A stretch of 64,000 nt of DNA from the NCBI GenBank assembly GCA_049437325.1, contig JBMTIM010000003.1:1-64000 (forward strand), written 5' to 3'. How positions within the stretch are numbered: position 1 is the first letter of the stretch; every line of letters starts with the position of its first letter. The translations under genes and the position numbers were made by a program. Source of the stretch: UBA11606 sp049437325 (lineage in GTDB: Bacteria; Actinomycetota; Acidimicrobiia; Acidimicrobiales; Aldehydirespiratoraceae). Under the pieces are notes generated by a model. It was not told the origin of the DNA and did not search any database. It saw only the letters and a list, made by a program, of their open reading frames with translations. This document shows, in pieces, positions 32,646 to 40,931 of the stretch.

Positions 32646-33635
32646 TCAGTCGGCGGGGACGAGGCGTTCCTGTCGTCCCGACGTCTGGATCGCCACGAGG
32701 CCGAGACCGGTGAAGCCTGCCATGACGATGGCGCCACCCCAGATCTCGATCGGCCACTCGACCCCGAGATCGCCTGCGGCGATCGCAAAGTATGTCGCAA
32801 ATGCCGCAGCGGGGCCGACAAAGGCAGCGATCGACAGCTGTCGGGCGGGCAATGGCGCGAACCGATTGGTCAGGTCGAACATGAGTCCACCGACGACGGC
32901 CGACAGGACGCCGGACCACCCGTCACCGAAGGCAGTGCGCTCGGCGAACGCAGCGAGCCCCCAGATGATCGCCGCCGAGCCGAGCGGGAGTCGCCAGCGA
33001 CTGGCCACGAGGAGAAGCGGACCCAGGAGGACACCCACCTGCACGACCGCACCGGCCAAGAAGACCGACACGTACTCCCAGCCGTCGTTGTCGTTCTCGG
33101 GGGTGAAGGGAACGCTTGCGATCCAGGTTTCGGAGAGGAAGAAGATGTATTCGATGAAGAACACCATCAACGCCGTCGCGACAGCAGCGGCGCCGAGGGC
33201 GAGTGCGGGGGTCGGGTCGTTGCGGGCGGTGGAGGCACGCACCGGGCTCCAGATGAGGATCAGTGCGCCCGAGAACAAGACCAGGTGCATTGGCGACAGC
33301 AACGCATCGATCCCAACCTCTACGCCGAATGCCGTGTGCCAGATGCCATCACCCACACCGCCAACTGCGAAGATCGCGATGCCGAGTGGGGCTTCGCGGT
33401 AGCCGGTGGGGAACCACTCGATCAGCGGTGCCTCACTGCGCCGTCGGTAGGCGATCCAGCCGATCCACCCGGTGAGCGAGACGAACGCTGCGTAGAAGAT
33501 GGCGTGCCAGAGGGTGAAGAAATCCTCGGTTTCGGTGTCGATGATGTTGACGTGCGCATAGCCGTCGACGAACACGCCTGCAATGAGCCAGGCGGTGATT
33601 GCCAGGGTGATGCGATCCTCGGCTCGCGTCGACAT
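32646..33635 (-). CDS. Polytopic membrane protein, unknown function
   Basis: 329 residues with about eight or nine hydrophobic segments, short loops, and acidic residues concentrated in one loop (FTPENDNDGWEY, near residue 180). There are no transporter motifs. ATG 33635 is preceded by TAGGTT 6 nt upstream (minus strand 33642-33647), the leaderless arrangement. It converges on the topoisomerase gene with a 3-bp gap. The family is not recognised; similar lone proteins are common in actinobacteria. Confidence 0.78.
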   Translation of the reverse strand: MSTRAEDRITLAITAWLIAGVFVDGYAHVNIIDTETEDFFTLWHAIFYAAFVSLTGWIGWIAYRRRSEAPLIEWFPTGYREAPLGIAIFAVGGVGDGIWHTAFGVEVGIDALLSPMHLVLFSGALILIWSPVRASTARNDPTPALALGAAAVATALMVFFIEYIFFLSETWIASVPFTPENDNDGWEYVSVFLAGAVVQVGVLLGPLLLVASRWRLPLGSAAIIWGLAAFAERTAFGDGWSGVLSAVVGGLMFDLTNRFAPLPARQLSIAAFVGPAAAFATYFAIAAGDLGVEWPIEIWGGAIVMAGFTGLGLVAIQTSGRQERLVPAD

Positions 33636-33694
33636 AGGCGGAACCTACCTGGCAGCCCGATCGATCCCGGCGATGCCGACGGTCCGGGCGGACG

Positions 33695-34540
33695 TCAGCG
33701 CCTGGCGAAACTGGAGCCGAGTTCTGCGTTCTCGAAGCCCGCAGGCGCAGTTCCCGTGGTGGCGAAGAGGTACAACGCCGCCTGGAAGATGCCGCTCATT
33801 GCGCTGATGACGGCGAACACGATCCCGACGTAGACCGCCACGACAAGTGCGCCGATCACTGTCACGACAGCAGATCCGGCAACGCCGACGAAGGCGATGA
33901 GCAGCACCGCAGGAAGCACGGCGACGAATCCGAGCAGGCCGAAGCCGACACGAGCGGCAAGATTCTCGCCCCAAGTGGTCCGGAGAAGCCTCGCCGACGT
34001 CTTGAACCCGTCGACCGGTCCCTTGTCGTCGATGACGATCGCCGGAATGGTGAGGAAGGCAGCCACATCGAAGCCGATCTCGACGGCACCAAAGATGAGG
34101 TTGCCGACCTTGCCGAGCCGCTCGCGCAGCGCTCGGAGGATGTTGACGACGGTAAAGCTGAGCAGCGCCCACGGCACCAGTCCCGGAATGCGAGCGTACG
34201 CGCGAGCGATCGAACTCCGCACTGTTGGATCGCCACCCGACAGCCGTTCGTGTGCGCCGGCGACCAGTGCACCGACGAAGAAGACGTTGACGATCGCGGC
34301 TGCGGCACCACCGAGCACGAAGAGCAGGTAGCTGAGCGCCGGGATGGCCGGTTCGTCGTCGACGGAGCGCTGGTCGAAACCATCCCAGTCGACGGCCATC
34401 AACCCGGGAACGATGAACACTGCGAGTACGAGGAGTGTCAGCAGCGCGCTGAGGACTGGCAGAAGCGCAAGTTCGCGATCTTTTTGAAGTACGTCCCAGG
34501 AGGTGCGGGCGAGACGAATGGTGTTACGGATGCGATCCAT
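33695..34540 (-). CDS. DUF6159-type membrane protein
   Basis: A 281-residue polytopic membrane protein with about six hydrophobic segments. The N-terminal RLARTSWDVLQKDRELALLP motif and the conserved cytoplasmic loop with VDGFKTSARLLRTTWGENL are characteristic of the DUF6159 family, whose function is unknown. TAGCAC lies 6 nt before ATG 34540 as an imperfect leaderless -10. It ends 59 bp before the start of the next minus-strand membrane-protein gene. Confidence 0.8.
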   Translation of the reverse strand: MDRIRNTIRLARTSWDVLQKDRELALLPVLSALLTLLVLAVFIVPGLMAVDWDGFDQRSVDDEPAIPALSYLLFVLGGAAAAIVNVFFVGALVAGAHERLSGGDPTVRSSIARAYARIPGLVPWALLSFTVVNILRALRERLGKVGNLIFGAVEIGFDVAAFLTIPAIVIDDKGPVDGFKTSARLLRTTWGENLAARVGFGLLGFVAVLPAVLLIAFVGVAGSAVVTVIGALVVAVYVGIVFAVISAMSGIFQAALYLFATTGTAPAGFENAELGSSFARR

Positions 34541-34552
34541 GGGATCGTGCTA

Positions 34553-35653
34553 TCACATCGAGTAGTCGATGAGGCCGCGAATGATCTCGCCGGCATGAAG
34601 CGCCCGGTACCCCTCGTTGATGTCGTCGAGCGAGTACTTCTGTGTGACGAGTTCGTCGAGCTTGAGTTTGCCCTGGTCGTACAGGCGAAGCAGTTTCGGG
34701 ATGTCGGCCCGCGGGTTGCAGTAGCCGTAGATCGAGCCGTGCAGATGCTTGCCGCTCATTGCGAAGTCGACCGTGTTGAGGCTGATGTCGTTCTGCGCCA
34801 TGTCGGACAGTGACGTGAGTGTGAGACTGCCGCCCTTGCCGACGAGGCCCATGGCAGGCGCAAAGAGATCGGATGTGGCATCGCCAACCGTGATGATCAC
34901 CTCGTTCGCGCCGCGCCCCCATGACAATTCCTGTACGAGGGGCCCGGCTTCTTCGATCGAAGCGACCGCATGGGTAGCCCCCATGGTCTGCGCGAACTCG
35001 CGCTTCATCTCGACGGGGTCGACTGCGATCACGTTGGCGGCTCCGGCCATGGCCGCACCTTGGACTGCGTTGACGCCGATACCACCGGTGCCGATGATCA
35101 CCACGGTGTCGCCCGCCTTGACCTGGGCGACGTTGACCGCCGATCCCCAACCGGTGGCGACACCACACGAGCACAGCGAGACGGTCTCGAGTGGATACCA
35201 GTCGCCGACCGGGACCAACGAATTCTCGTGAACGACGGAGTACTCCGAGAAGGTCCCGATGCCGCTCATCGCCCGAACGTCTCCTCGGGGGCCGGTGAAC
35301 TTGGTGTCGCCGGCCATGATCTCGGCACCGTTGTCGCAGAGATACTGCTCACCGTTTGCGCACGAGGGGCAGCGTCCACACGACGGAATGAACGATGCTG
35401 CAACGTGATCGCCGACCTCGAAGCCGCGCACGTTGGCGCCGACGTGTTCGACGACGCCGGATCCTTCATGGCCACACACCATGGGGAGGGCAGCTTCGGT
35501 GAAATCCCCCATGCGGATGTGTTCGTCGGAATGACACAGGCCAGCAAAGCTCATTTTGACGAGCAGCTCGTCGGGGCCGGGTTCACGGAGCTCGAACTCG
35601 TCGATCACCCAGGGACCGTTCACTTCGTAGGCGACGGCAGCACGTGTTTTCAT
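34553..35653 (-). CDS. NDMA-dependent-type zinc alcohol dehydrogenase
   Basis: A 366-residue medium-chain dehydrogenase. The catalytic zinc ligands are Cys in FAGLCHSDEH, the His-Glu in VCGHEGSGVVEHVG, and Cys in SLCSCGVATGWGSAV. The structural zinc lobe has four Cys in SCGRCPSCANGEQYLC. VIIGTGGIGVNAVQGA is the cofactor fold. The length and the GDWYPLETVSLCSC segment match the actinobacterial nicotinoprotein alcohol dehydrogenases, which keep NAD bound. Start ATG 35653 has a TACCGT -10 box (35661-35666) 7 nt upstream; upstream frame extension is spurious. Confidence 0.9.
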   Translation of the reverse strand: MKTRAAVAYEVNGPWVIDEFELREPGPDELLVKMSFAGLCHSDEHIRMGDFTEAALPMVCGHEGSGVVEHVGANVRGFEVGDHVAASFIPSCGRCPSCANGEQYLCDNGAEIMAGDTKFTGPRGDVRAMSGIGTFSEYSVVHENSLVPVGDWYPLETVSLCSCGVATGWGSAVNVAQVKAGDTVVIIGTGGIGVNAVQGAAMAGAANVIAVDPVEMKREFAQTMGATHAVASIEEAGPLVQELSWGRGANEVIITVGDATSDLFAPAMGLVGKGGSLTLTSLSDMAQNDISLNTVDFAMSGKHLHGSIYGYCNPRADIPKLLRLYDQGKLKLDELVTQKYSLDDINEGYRALHAGEIIRGLIDYSM

Positions 35654-35660
35654 GGGGCGC

Positions 35661-35666
35661 ACGGTA
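35661..35666 (-). promoter_or_regulatory. -10 box TACCGT (leaderless, alcohol dehydrogenase)
   Basis: Minus-strand TACCGT ends 7 nt before ATG 35653. Confidence 0.5.
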
Positions 35667-35713
35667 GAGCAGGGGATCGGCAGCTGTCACACCCATGCAG
35701 TAGAACTCCCGAT

Positions 35714-36613
35714 GTGGAATCTTCTCCCGACGGCGAACCCCCATCCGACGACACAGCCAAGTCGGCAGCAGTTCCGACCCCGCCGCGGCGACTCTCCCCT
35801 TCGAGTGCCGGCATGTTCGAGCAGTGTCCTCGTCGGTGGCGGATGCGCTACGTCGAGCGGCTGCCCGATCCACCCGGTGAAGCTGCGATCGCCGGCAGCT
35901 TTGCGCATCGGGTTCTCGAGCTCTTGATGCAGCGCCCGCCCCATGAACGCACCGTCGAGTCGGCCAAGGCCATCGCTCGCCAGGAGTGGCCCGACGTCGA
36001 GGTTTCCGACGACTACGTGGCACTGGGGTTCGACGAGGCCACCGGAAAAGAGTTTCGCTGGAAGGCATGGAAGGCGATCGAGGGTCTGTGGGTCCTCGAA
36101 GATCCGACTGCCGTCGAGGTGCGGGCAACCGAACAAGACATCAAGGCAGACCTCGGTGGGGTGCCCTTTCGCGGCATTGTCGATCGGCTCGACCAGGAAG
36201 GTGACGGTCTCGTCGTCACCGACTACAAGTCGGGAAAGGCTCCGTCACCGCGCTTTCGTCGAGGACGACTCGACCAGGTATTGCTGTACGCCGCTGCTGT
36301 CAAGGAATCCACGGGGGAGATGCCGGTGCACGCTCGACTCCTGTACCTCGGCCAGCGACCGGTCGGTATCACGGTCACCCGAGAGGAGCTCGATCTTGTC
36401 GTCGAGAAGCTCGGGGTCACGTGGTCCGACATCAACAACGCATGCGCGTCCGACGAGTTCGAGCCCCGGACCGGTCCACTGTGTGGCTGGTGCCCCTATC
36501 TCGAGCGTTGCCCCGAGGGTTCGAGCGAAGTTGCAAAGCGGCGAGCTGCGCGCGAGGCCAAGGCGGAAGCGTTCGACGACAACGCGGAAACGTTCGACGA
36601 CAACGAGGAGTAG
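35714..36613 (+). CDS. RecB-family PD-(D/E)XK nuclease with Fe-S cysteines
   Basis: 299 residues from GTG 35714, with TAGAAC 7 nt before it. A disordered Pro/Ser N-terminus is followed by LSPSSAGMFEQCPRRWRMRY, the GSFAHRVLE helix, and the nuclease core DRLD..VVTDYKSGKAP (Asp, Asp and Lys of the PD-(D/E)XK site). C-terminal CGWCPYLERC plus the N-terminal Cys give the four ligands of an AddB/Cas4-type 4Fe-4S cluster. No helicase domain is present. The role is probably single-strand exonuclease in DNA repair, like the stand-alone mycobacterial RecB-like protein. The tail repeats FDDN twice. Confidence 0.87.
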   Translation: MESSPDGEPPSDDTAKSAAVPTPPRRLSPSSAGMFEQCPRRWRMRYVERLPDPPGEAAIAGSFAHRVLELLMQRPPHERTVESAKAIARQEWPDVEVSDDYVALGFDEATGKEFRWKAWKAIEGLWVLEDPTAVEVRATEQDIKADLGGVPFRGIVDRLDQEGDGLVVTDYKSGKAPSPRFRRGRLDQVLLYAAAVKESTGEMPVHARLLYLGQRPVGITVTREELDLVVEKLGVTWSDINNACASDEFEPRTGPLCGWCPYLERCPEGSSEVAKRRAAREAKAEAFDDNAETFDDNEE

Positions 36614-36631
36614 TCGAGAGGTCCGGGTCTG

Positions 36632-36946
36632 TCAGTCGGCGGCGGTGCCGACGACACCGCGCCTGCGCTTCCAGATCCAGCGCAGCACCATCACGAGGAC
36701 CACGCCGGCACCGAGGCCGGCAGCCATACCGGTGCTTGCGACGACCACGTCGGGGACCGGGTCGGCCGGATTCGGCGTCACGCCGGGACCGGGCGGGGGA
36801 TCCTCGGGTTTGGGGCCGTCCTGGTTCGAGGAGCTCTCCGGAGGCGAGTCACTGCCATGTTCTTCGTCGAGCAAGGCATCAACGGGAGCGGGTTCTGAAT
36901 CGACCGGCTTGGGACGGCGGCGGTTCGCTTGCGGGTCATACGCCAT
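36632..36946 (-). CDS. Small membrane protein paired with orphan ParA
   Basis: 104 residues. The N-terminal ~65 residues are Pro/Glu/Asp-rich and disordered, followed by one membrane segment (about 68-90, Val/Gly/Ala-rich) and a basic tail WIWKRRRGVVG. Its ATG lies 11 nt inside the parA-like gene, so the two are translationally linked. No family is recognised. A membrane anchor or cofactor for the ParA-type ATPase is inferred from linkage only. Confidence 0.7.
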   Translation of the reverse strand: MAYDPQANRRRPKPVDSEPAPVDALLDEEHGSDSPPESSSNQDGPKPEDPPPGPGVTPNPADPVPDVVVASTGMAAGLGAGVVLVMVLRWIWKRRRGVVGTAAD

Positions 36947-37757
36947 GGGAAACCTTGTCTGAAGGGGAGGGGGCGGGGTCGAGTTCGGGCAACACCGTGT
37001 CGAACAGGTGGTCGAACTCGGCCGCTGCTTCGGCAGCGCCGGGGCGAGCACCCAATGCATGGATCGGAAGCGACGACGCCGAAGCCTCCGGCACCGCTGC
37101 GCGGAGATGGATCGGATCCAGAACGATGGCGCCGTGGTCGGCGCGCAGTTGCTCGTTCCAGTAGCGAGCATCACGGGTCCGGCCCAGTCGGTTGACCGCC
37201 ACCCCGGCGATCCGGAGATCGTCGCCTCGCCTCGATGCGATCCGTTCGACGGTGCGAAGGATTTGGCTGACACCGTCGGACGCCCAGGCGCCCGGTTCGG
37301 TGACGATCAGCGCCCGATCGGCCGCAAACAGTCCGTTGACCGTGAGCAGTCCGAGCGAAGGCGGACAGTCGATGATGACGAGTTCGTGGTCGAGTCCTTG
37401 CAGCGCAAGCGCAAGCCGATCGTTGGCGCCGATCGGATCGGTGAGCAGTTGTGGTTCGCGCATCGCAAGGGCGGGTGTGGCTGCCACCACCGAAGGGGCC
37501 CGAACCCCCTGCGGGTGATCGGGCCATGCACTCGGCGTCCGGAGTCCGGCAATGGAGCCAGCGCGCTCTTCGGCGAGTGCCTGGTCGATGGAGAACGGAG
37601 GATCCCACACACCGAGGCCGGTCGTGGCGTTCCCTTGAGGGTCGAGATCGACGACCAAGGTGTCGATGCCTCGCGACCAGGCGGTGGCGGCGAGACCGAG
37701 CGCAACCGTGGTCTTCCCGACGCCGCCTTTCTGGTTCACCACCGCAATCACAACCAC
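36936..37757 (-). CDS. Orphan ParA/MinD-family ATPase
   Basis: A 273-residue deviant-Walker ATPase: VVNQKGGVGKTTVALGLA at the N-terminus, VVDLDPQGNATTGLGV, and VIIDCPPSLGLLTVNGLFAAD. GTG 37757 is supported by a TACCGT -10 box (37765-37770) 7 nt upstream. No ParB gene or parS site accompanies it, so plasmid or chromosome partition is unlikely. Orphan ParA proteins in actinobacteria (for example PldP) affect cell division or positioning. A small membrane protein is encoded directly downstream. Confidence 0.9.
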   Translation of the reverse strand: MVVIAVVNQKGGVGKTTVALGLAATAWSRGIDTLVVDLDPQGNATTGLGVWDPPFSIDQALAEERAGSIAGLRTPSAWPDHPQGVRAPSVVAATPALAMREPQLLTDPIGANDRLALALQGLDHELVIIDCPPSLGLLTVNGLFAADRALIVTEPGAWASDGVSQILRTVERIASRRGDDLRIAGVAVNRLGRTRDARYWNEQLRADHGAIVLDPIHLRAAVPEASASSLPIHALGARPGAAEAAAEFDHLFDTVLPELDPAPSPSDKVSHGV

Positions 37758-37764
37758 GGAGGCA

Positions 37765-37770
37765 ACGGTA
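37765..37770 (-). promoter_or_regulatory. -10 box TACCGT (leaderless, parA-like)
   Basis: Minus-strand TACCGT ends 7 nt before GTG 37757. Confidence 0.5.
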
Positions 37771-37880
37771 GCGGGCGGCCCGCTTCGGCGTGCAGGTACG
37801 CTCAGAACCGTACCGAGATGAACGTTGACCTGCTGCGACACCCGCCGTTCACAGCGATCGATGCCAGCAGGGAAGCAGGT

Positions 37881-38189
37881 TCAGGCGGCCTGTGAGCGGG
37901 TAGCTACCCGCATGATGTCATCGAGCGCGTCGATGAGCTCGGGGTTGGCGCTGAAGAGTGCGTGGGCTTCGGGGCCCTCCCATGGACGGCAGAGTCCCTC
38001 AGCAGACAGGCCTGCACGGGTCCAGGCGGTGGCGATTCGGCGAATTGCACCGTCGACCGCAGGCTCGGCAGCAGCGATGGTCTTGCCTGCCATGTGCTCG
38101 AGGTCGAACTCGTCGATCGACACCAACGGGCCACGCACAAGCTTCAGCCGGTAGCGCAATGCCTCCGCTGCAATTGCCGCATGATTCAC
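37881..38189 (-). CDS. Hypothetical protein
   Basis: 102 residues from GTG 38189, helical and charged, with AAIAAEALRYRLKLVRGPLV at the start. The family is not recognised. It lies 83 bp downstream of ferrochelatase in the same direction. The gap contains the palindrome GTGGATATCCAC (38209-38220) but no clear -10 box. The GTG is the first plausible start; upstream frame is antisense-like and Arg-rich. Confidence 0.6.
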   Translation of the reverse strand: MNHAAIAAEALRYRLKLVRGPLVSIDEFDLEHMAGKTIAAAEPAVDGAIRRIATAWTRAGLSAEGLCRPWEGPEAHALFSANPELIDALDDIMRVATRSQAA

Positions 38190-38272
38190 CCGTCGGACCC
38201 CCAAGCCTGTGGATATCCACCGATCGTAGAAATGTCCGCGCGCAGGTGGGTGGATGCTCGTCGGGTACAGGA

Positions 38273-39307
38273 TCAGCGGGTCGGGGCAGGACAGCAGTCT
38301 GCAGGGCAGACGTCGGGCCGAATCGCCAGCCCACCCAGGGCGCGGCGCTTCGCGCCGAGCGCGCGATCGGGGTCCTCTTCCACGGCGATCCGTTCCTCGA
38401 TCAGTTCGGCCCACATGGCGATGAACGCCGGATCGGGTGCCGTGCCAGGCGAGATCGCCCGGCGGATTGTCACCCCATGGTCGTTCGCCGTCGCCGTGGC
38501 CTGGATGTCGAGGTCCCACGCGACTTCCATGTGGTCGCTCACGAAACCGATCGGGACGATCACAACTGCCTCCACACCGCCGGCAGCCAGCGAGGCGATC
38601 TCATCGTTCACATCGGGCTCGAGCCACGGTACCTGTGGCGGTCCGGACCGGGATTGCCAGGCAAGTCGCCAGGGCAGTGGACGATCGATTCGTTCGATCA
38701 CGAGGCGACAAGCCTCGAGCAGCTGCGCCTCGTAGTCGCAGCCAGCCGCCATCGACGTCGGGATCGAGTGTGCAGTGAAGATGATCGTCGGCTCGGCGTC
38801 CGCTCCGAGATCACGAACGGCGACATCGGTTGCCGCGGCAAACGGCTCGATGAAGCCAGGGTGGTCGTAGAACGCGCGAACTTTGTCGATCTGTGGCGCA
38901 CCGGCGACCTCGGCTCGAGCAGCCTGGATGTTCTCGCGGTATTGGCGGCAGCCGGAGTACGACGAATAGGCCGAGGTGAAGACCGCAAGCGCGCGCTGTA
39001 CACCGTCGTTGGTCATCTCTTGGATCGTGTCGGCGAGATACGGCGCCCAGTTGCGATTTCCCCAGTACACCGGCAGGTCGAGTCCGCGTCCGGCGAGTTC
39101 TTGCTCGAGTCCCGCCCGCTGGCGCCGGCACTGCTCGTTCAGCGGACTCACCCCACCGAAGTGGTCGTATTGTTCCCCGACGACGGCGAGACGTTCGCGG
39201 GGAATGTTGCGTCCCGCCGTGACGTTCTCGAGGAACGGGATGACGTCGTCGGGACCCTCAGGGCCACCGAAGCTGACAAGAAGAACAGCGTCGTAGGGCA
39301 CGGTCAC
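38273..39307 (-). CDS. hemH: Ferrochelatase (coproporphyrin type)
   Basis: 344 residues, iron insertion in haem synthesis. Actinobacterial enzymes of this family act on coproporphyrin III (CpfC). Motifs are LLVSFGGPEGPDDV, SAYSSYSGCRQYRENI with the first cluster Cys, the catalytic His in FTAHSIPTSM, and GFVSDHMEVAWDLD. The C-terminus carries a Cys followed four residues later by a Cys-Cys pair (C-x3-C-C), resembling but not identical to the Cys set that ligates the [2Fe-2S] cluster in M. tuberculosis HemH. GTG 39307 is fixed by TACAGT 7 nt upstream. Confidence 0.93.
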   Translation of the reverse strand: MTVPYDAVLLVSFGGPEGPDDVIPFLENVTAGRNIPRERLAVVGEQYDHFGGVSPLNEQCRRQRAGLEQELAGRGLDLPVYWGNRNWAPYLADTIQEMTNDGVQRALAVFTSAYSSYSGCRQYRENIQAARAEVAGAPQIDKVRAFYDHPGFIEPFAAATDVAVRDLGADAEPTIIFTAHSIPTSMAAGCDYEAQLLEACRLVIERIDRPLPWRLAWQSRSGPPQVPWLEPDVNDEIASLAAGGVEAVVIVPIGFVSDHMEVAWDLDIQATATANDHGVTIRRAISPGTAPDPAFIAMWAELIEERIAVEEDPDRALGAKRRALGGLAIRPDVCPADCCPAPTR

Positions 39308-39314
39308 ATCTTGG

Positions 39315-39320
39315 ACTGTA
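39315..39320 (-). promoter_or_regulatory. -10 box TACAGT (leaderless, hemH)
   Basis: Minus-strand TACAGT ends 7 nt before GTG 39307. Confidence 0.5.
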
Positions 39321-39486
39321 TGCCGTCGGGTCCCGTCACCCTCGGCGCGGTCACCACCAGCTGCCGGCGCCGGGATCTGCCTTCCCCCTTTTCGTTCCCG
39401 AGGACAGTCGATAGATTCCCGATTCGTCGGGTGGAGGTTCGACCGGGCGCAGGCGCGTCCAGGGGTGCTCCCGCTCTCGATGCGCC

Positions 39487-40470
39487 ATGAAGACCTGTCT
39501 GCGTTCAGTTGCACCGGACGACATCCGATCCGGCGGTTCCCTCGATGTGGCGCGGTCGGAGTTCCACGAACGCTTTGACATCCCCGAGCGCCGTCCGCCC
39601 CGATTGCGGGTCTTCGTCGGGTTGCTTGCCGTGCTCGGGGTGCTCAGTGGCATGTATGCGCTGGCCGCCTCGGCAGAGACGGTCGAGGATCTGCGCGGTG
39701 ACATTGCGACCGGTGATGCGTTGCGAGCCGAGCTGACCGGGATCGCAGCCGAACGAGCGGCGCGGCTGGTGGCGCTTACGTCGGCGGAAGCACAGTTGGC
39801 CGAGGTGCTGTCCGACCGTGACGCGCTCGGTGACGATCAGCGCCGGTTGGCTGCCGAGATCGAGGCTGCAACCGTGAACCTCGAGCGGCTCGCCGTGGAG
39901 ACGTTCATCACTGGCGGCGACACAGGATCGCTCGAGTACCTTGCGGCGGTCGGCGATGCCAACGATGTTGCTTGGCGCCGAACCTTGGTTCGTTCGCACG
40001 CAGGCTCGTCGAAGATTGCAATCGATCGGTTGCGTGCGCTGCGGGGCCTTGCCGACTCGTCGGTGATCGAGACCATCGAGGTCGCAACGAGCCTCCGGTT
40101 CGAGATCGGCGTCCATGAGCGGGTTCTCGAGAGCCTGGCTGACCGTGAAGCGGAGATCTTGGCCGTCCTGCCGCTGGCAGAGGCATGGGATCGAGCTGCC
40201 ATCGCGATCGCCAGCGGCCAGTACGGCATTGCCCCGGCAGAGAAGTGGGAGAAACTCCGCCTTTGCGAGTCGACGCATGACTATCAGGCGATCAGTCCTT
40301 CCGGCCTGTATCGGGGGGCGTACCAGTTCGACCTGCCGACGTGGAAAGCCGTGGGCGGAACCGGTGATCCTGCACTCGCCTCGCCGGAGGAACAGGATGC
40401 CAGGGCGCGTGAGCTCTATGCCCGTCGTGGCCCGCAGCCATGGCCCGTCTGTGGCCGCTTCCTCGAGTAG
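39487..40470 (+). CDS. Rpf-like exported muralytic protein
   Basis: 327 residues. A cytoplasmic head (about 1-40) is followed by a membrane/signal segment (about 42-62, VFVGLLAVLGVLSGMYAL), then a coiled-coil region (about 65-245). The C-terminal transglycosylase-like domain (about 250-327) has KWEKLRLCESTHDYQAI, with the catalytic Glu after Cys, YRGAYQFDLPTWKAVGG, and a closing Cys. This is the resuscitation-promoting-factor fold, which cleaves peptidoglycan to support growth or resuscitation. A TAGATT box at 39412-39417 would give a ~65-nt leader. Domain assignment is strong; the role is inferred. Confidence 0.87.
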   Translation: MKTCLRSVAPDDIRSGGSLDVARSEFHERFDIPERRPPRLRVFVGLLAVLGVLSGMYALAASAETVEDLRGDIATGDALRAELTGIAAERAARLVALTSAEAQLAEVLSDRDALGDDQRRLAAEIEAATVNLERLAVETFITGGDTGSLEYLAAVGDANDVAWRRTLVRSHAGSSKIAIDRLRALRGLADSSVIETIEVATSLRFEIGVHERVLESLADREAEILAVLPLAEAWDRAAIAIASGQYGIAPAEKWEKLRLCESTHDYQAISPSGLYRGAYQFDLPTWKAVGGTGDPALASPEEQDARARELYARRGPQPWPVCGRFLE

Positions 40471-40533
40471 AGCCGCTTCTTCAGCGAGGCTGCAGCCGCT
40501 CGCCGTTCCGAATCGAGAGGGCCGAGACGCCGT

Positions 40534-40818
40534 TCACACCCGGGGCACGAGGTGTGGCGCCTTGTCGACGAGCACTGCGAGGACGTCCTCGGCCGACGGG
40601 TTCACCAACGCCGTGTCGCCGATCACGAGTGTCGGGACCGTCTCGTTGCCGTTTGCATGCGATCGCACCACGCCGGCGTGTGACGGGTCCTCCCAGATGT
40701 TGTGTTTCGACAGTGGGATCCCGGCCCTGTCGAGGTTCCGCTCGAGCATCATGCAAAAGCCGCAGCCGGGTCGCCAGTAGAACTCGACAGCATCGATCTG
40801 GTTGACATGCTCGGCCAT
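40534..40818 (-). CDS. Mycoredoxin (glutaredoxin-like)
   Basis: A 94-residue thioredoxin-fold reductase. The active site C19-G-F-C22 is at the end of FYWRPGCGFC, and the cis-Pro motif is TVPTLVIGD. Mycoredoxins reduce mycothiol mixed disulfides, which fits an actinobacterium using mycothiol. GAGGA lies 5 nt before ATG 40818, and TAGACT at 40855-40860 (minus) is a likely -10, so this gene has a short leader. It converges on the Rpf-like gene. Confidence 0.9.
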   Translation of the reverse strand: MAEHVNQIDAVEFYWRPGCGFCMMLERNLDRAGIPLSKHNIWEDPSHAGVVRSHANGNETVPTLVIGDTALVNPSAEDVLAVLVDKAPHLVPRV

Positions 40819-40918
40819 GGATTCCTCGTTTCGGGCGCACGGGCCACTGAGGTCAGTCTACGGACAGACGGGCGGCCACTGCTCGATGGATTCAACGCTC
40901 CGTGGCACCCGCCCCGAC

Positions 40919-40924
40919 TAGCTT
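40919..40924 (+). promoter_or_regulatory. -10 box TAGCTT (leaderless, ABC ATPase)
   Basis: TAGCTT ends 7 nt before ATG 40932. Confidence 0.5.
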
Positions 40925-40931
40925 GCGCCCC

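Noticed and set aside
36936..37757. ParA as sign of a plasmid or integrated element
   Set aside because: No ParB, parS-like repeats, replication gene or integrase; neighbours are normal chromosomal genes such as hemH.
37818..37895. 25-codon ORF on the plus strand between parA and the hypothetical gene, with TACGCT upstream
   Set aside because: The -10 spacing (15 nt) does not match the leaderless rule and the ORF overlaps the 3' end of the convergent gene; no other support.
38209..38220. GTGGATATCCAC palindrome as a DnaA box or operator
   Set aside because: It only partly matches the DnaA 9-mer and no promoter was found close to it.
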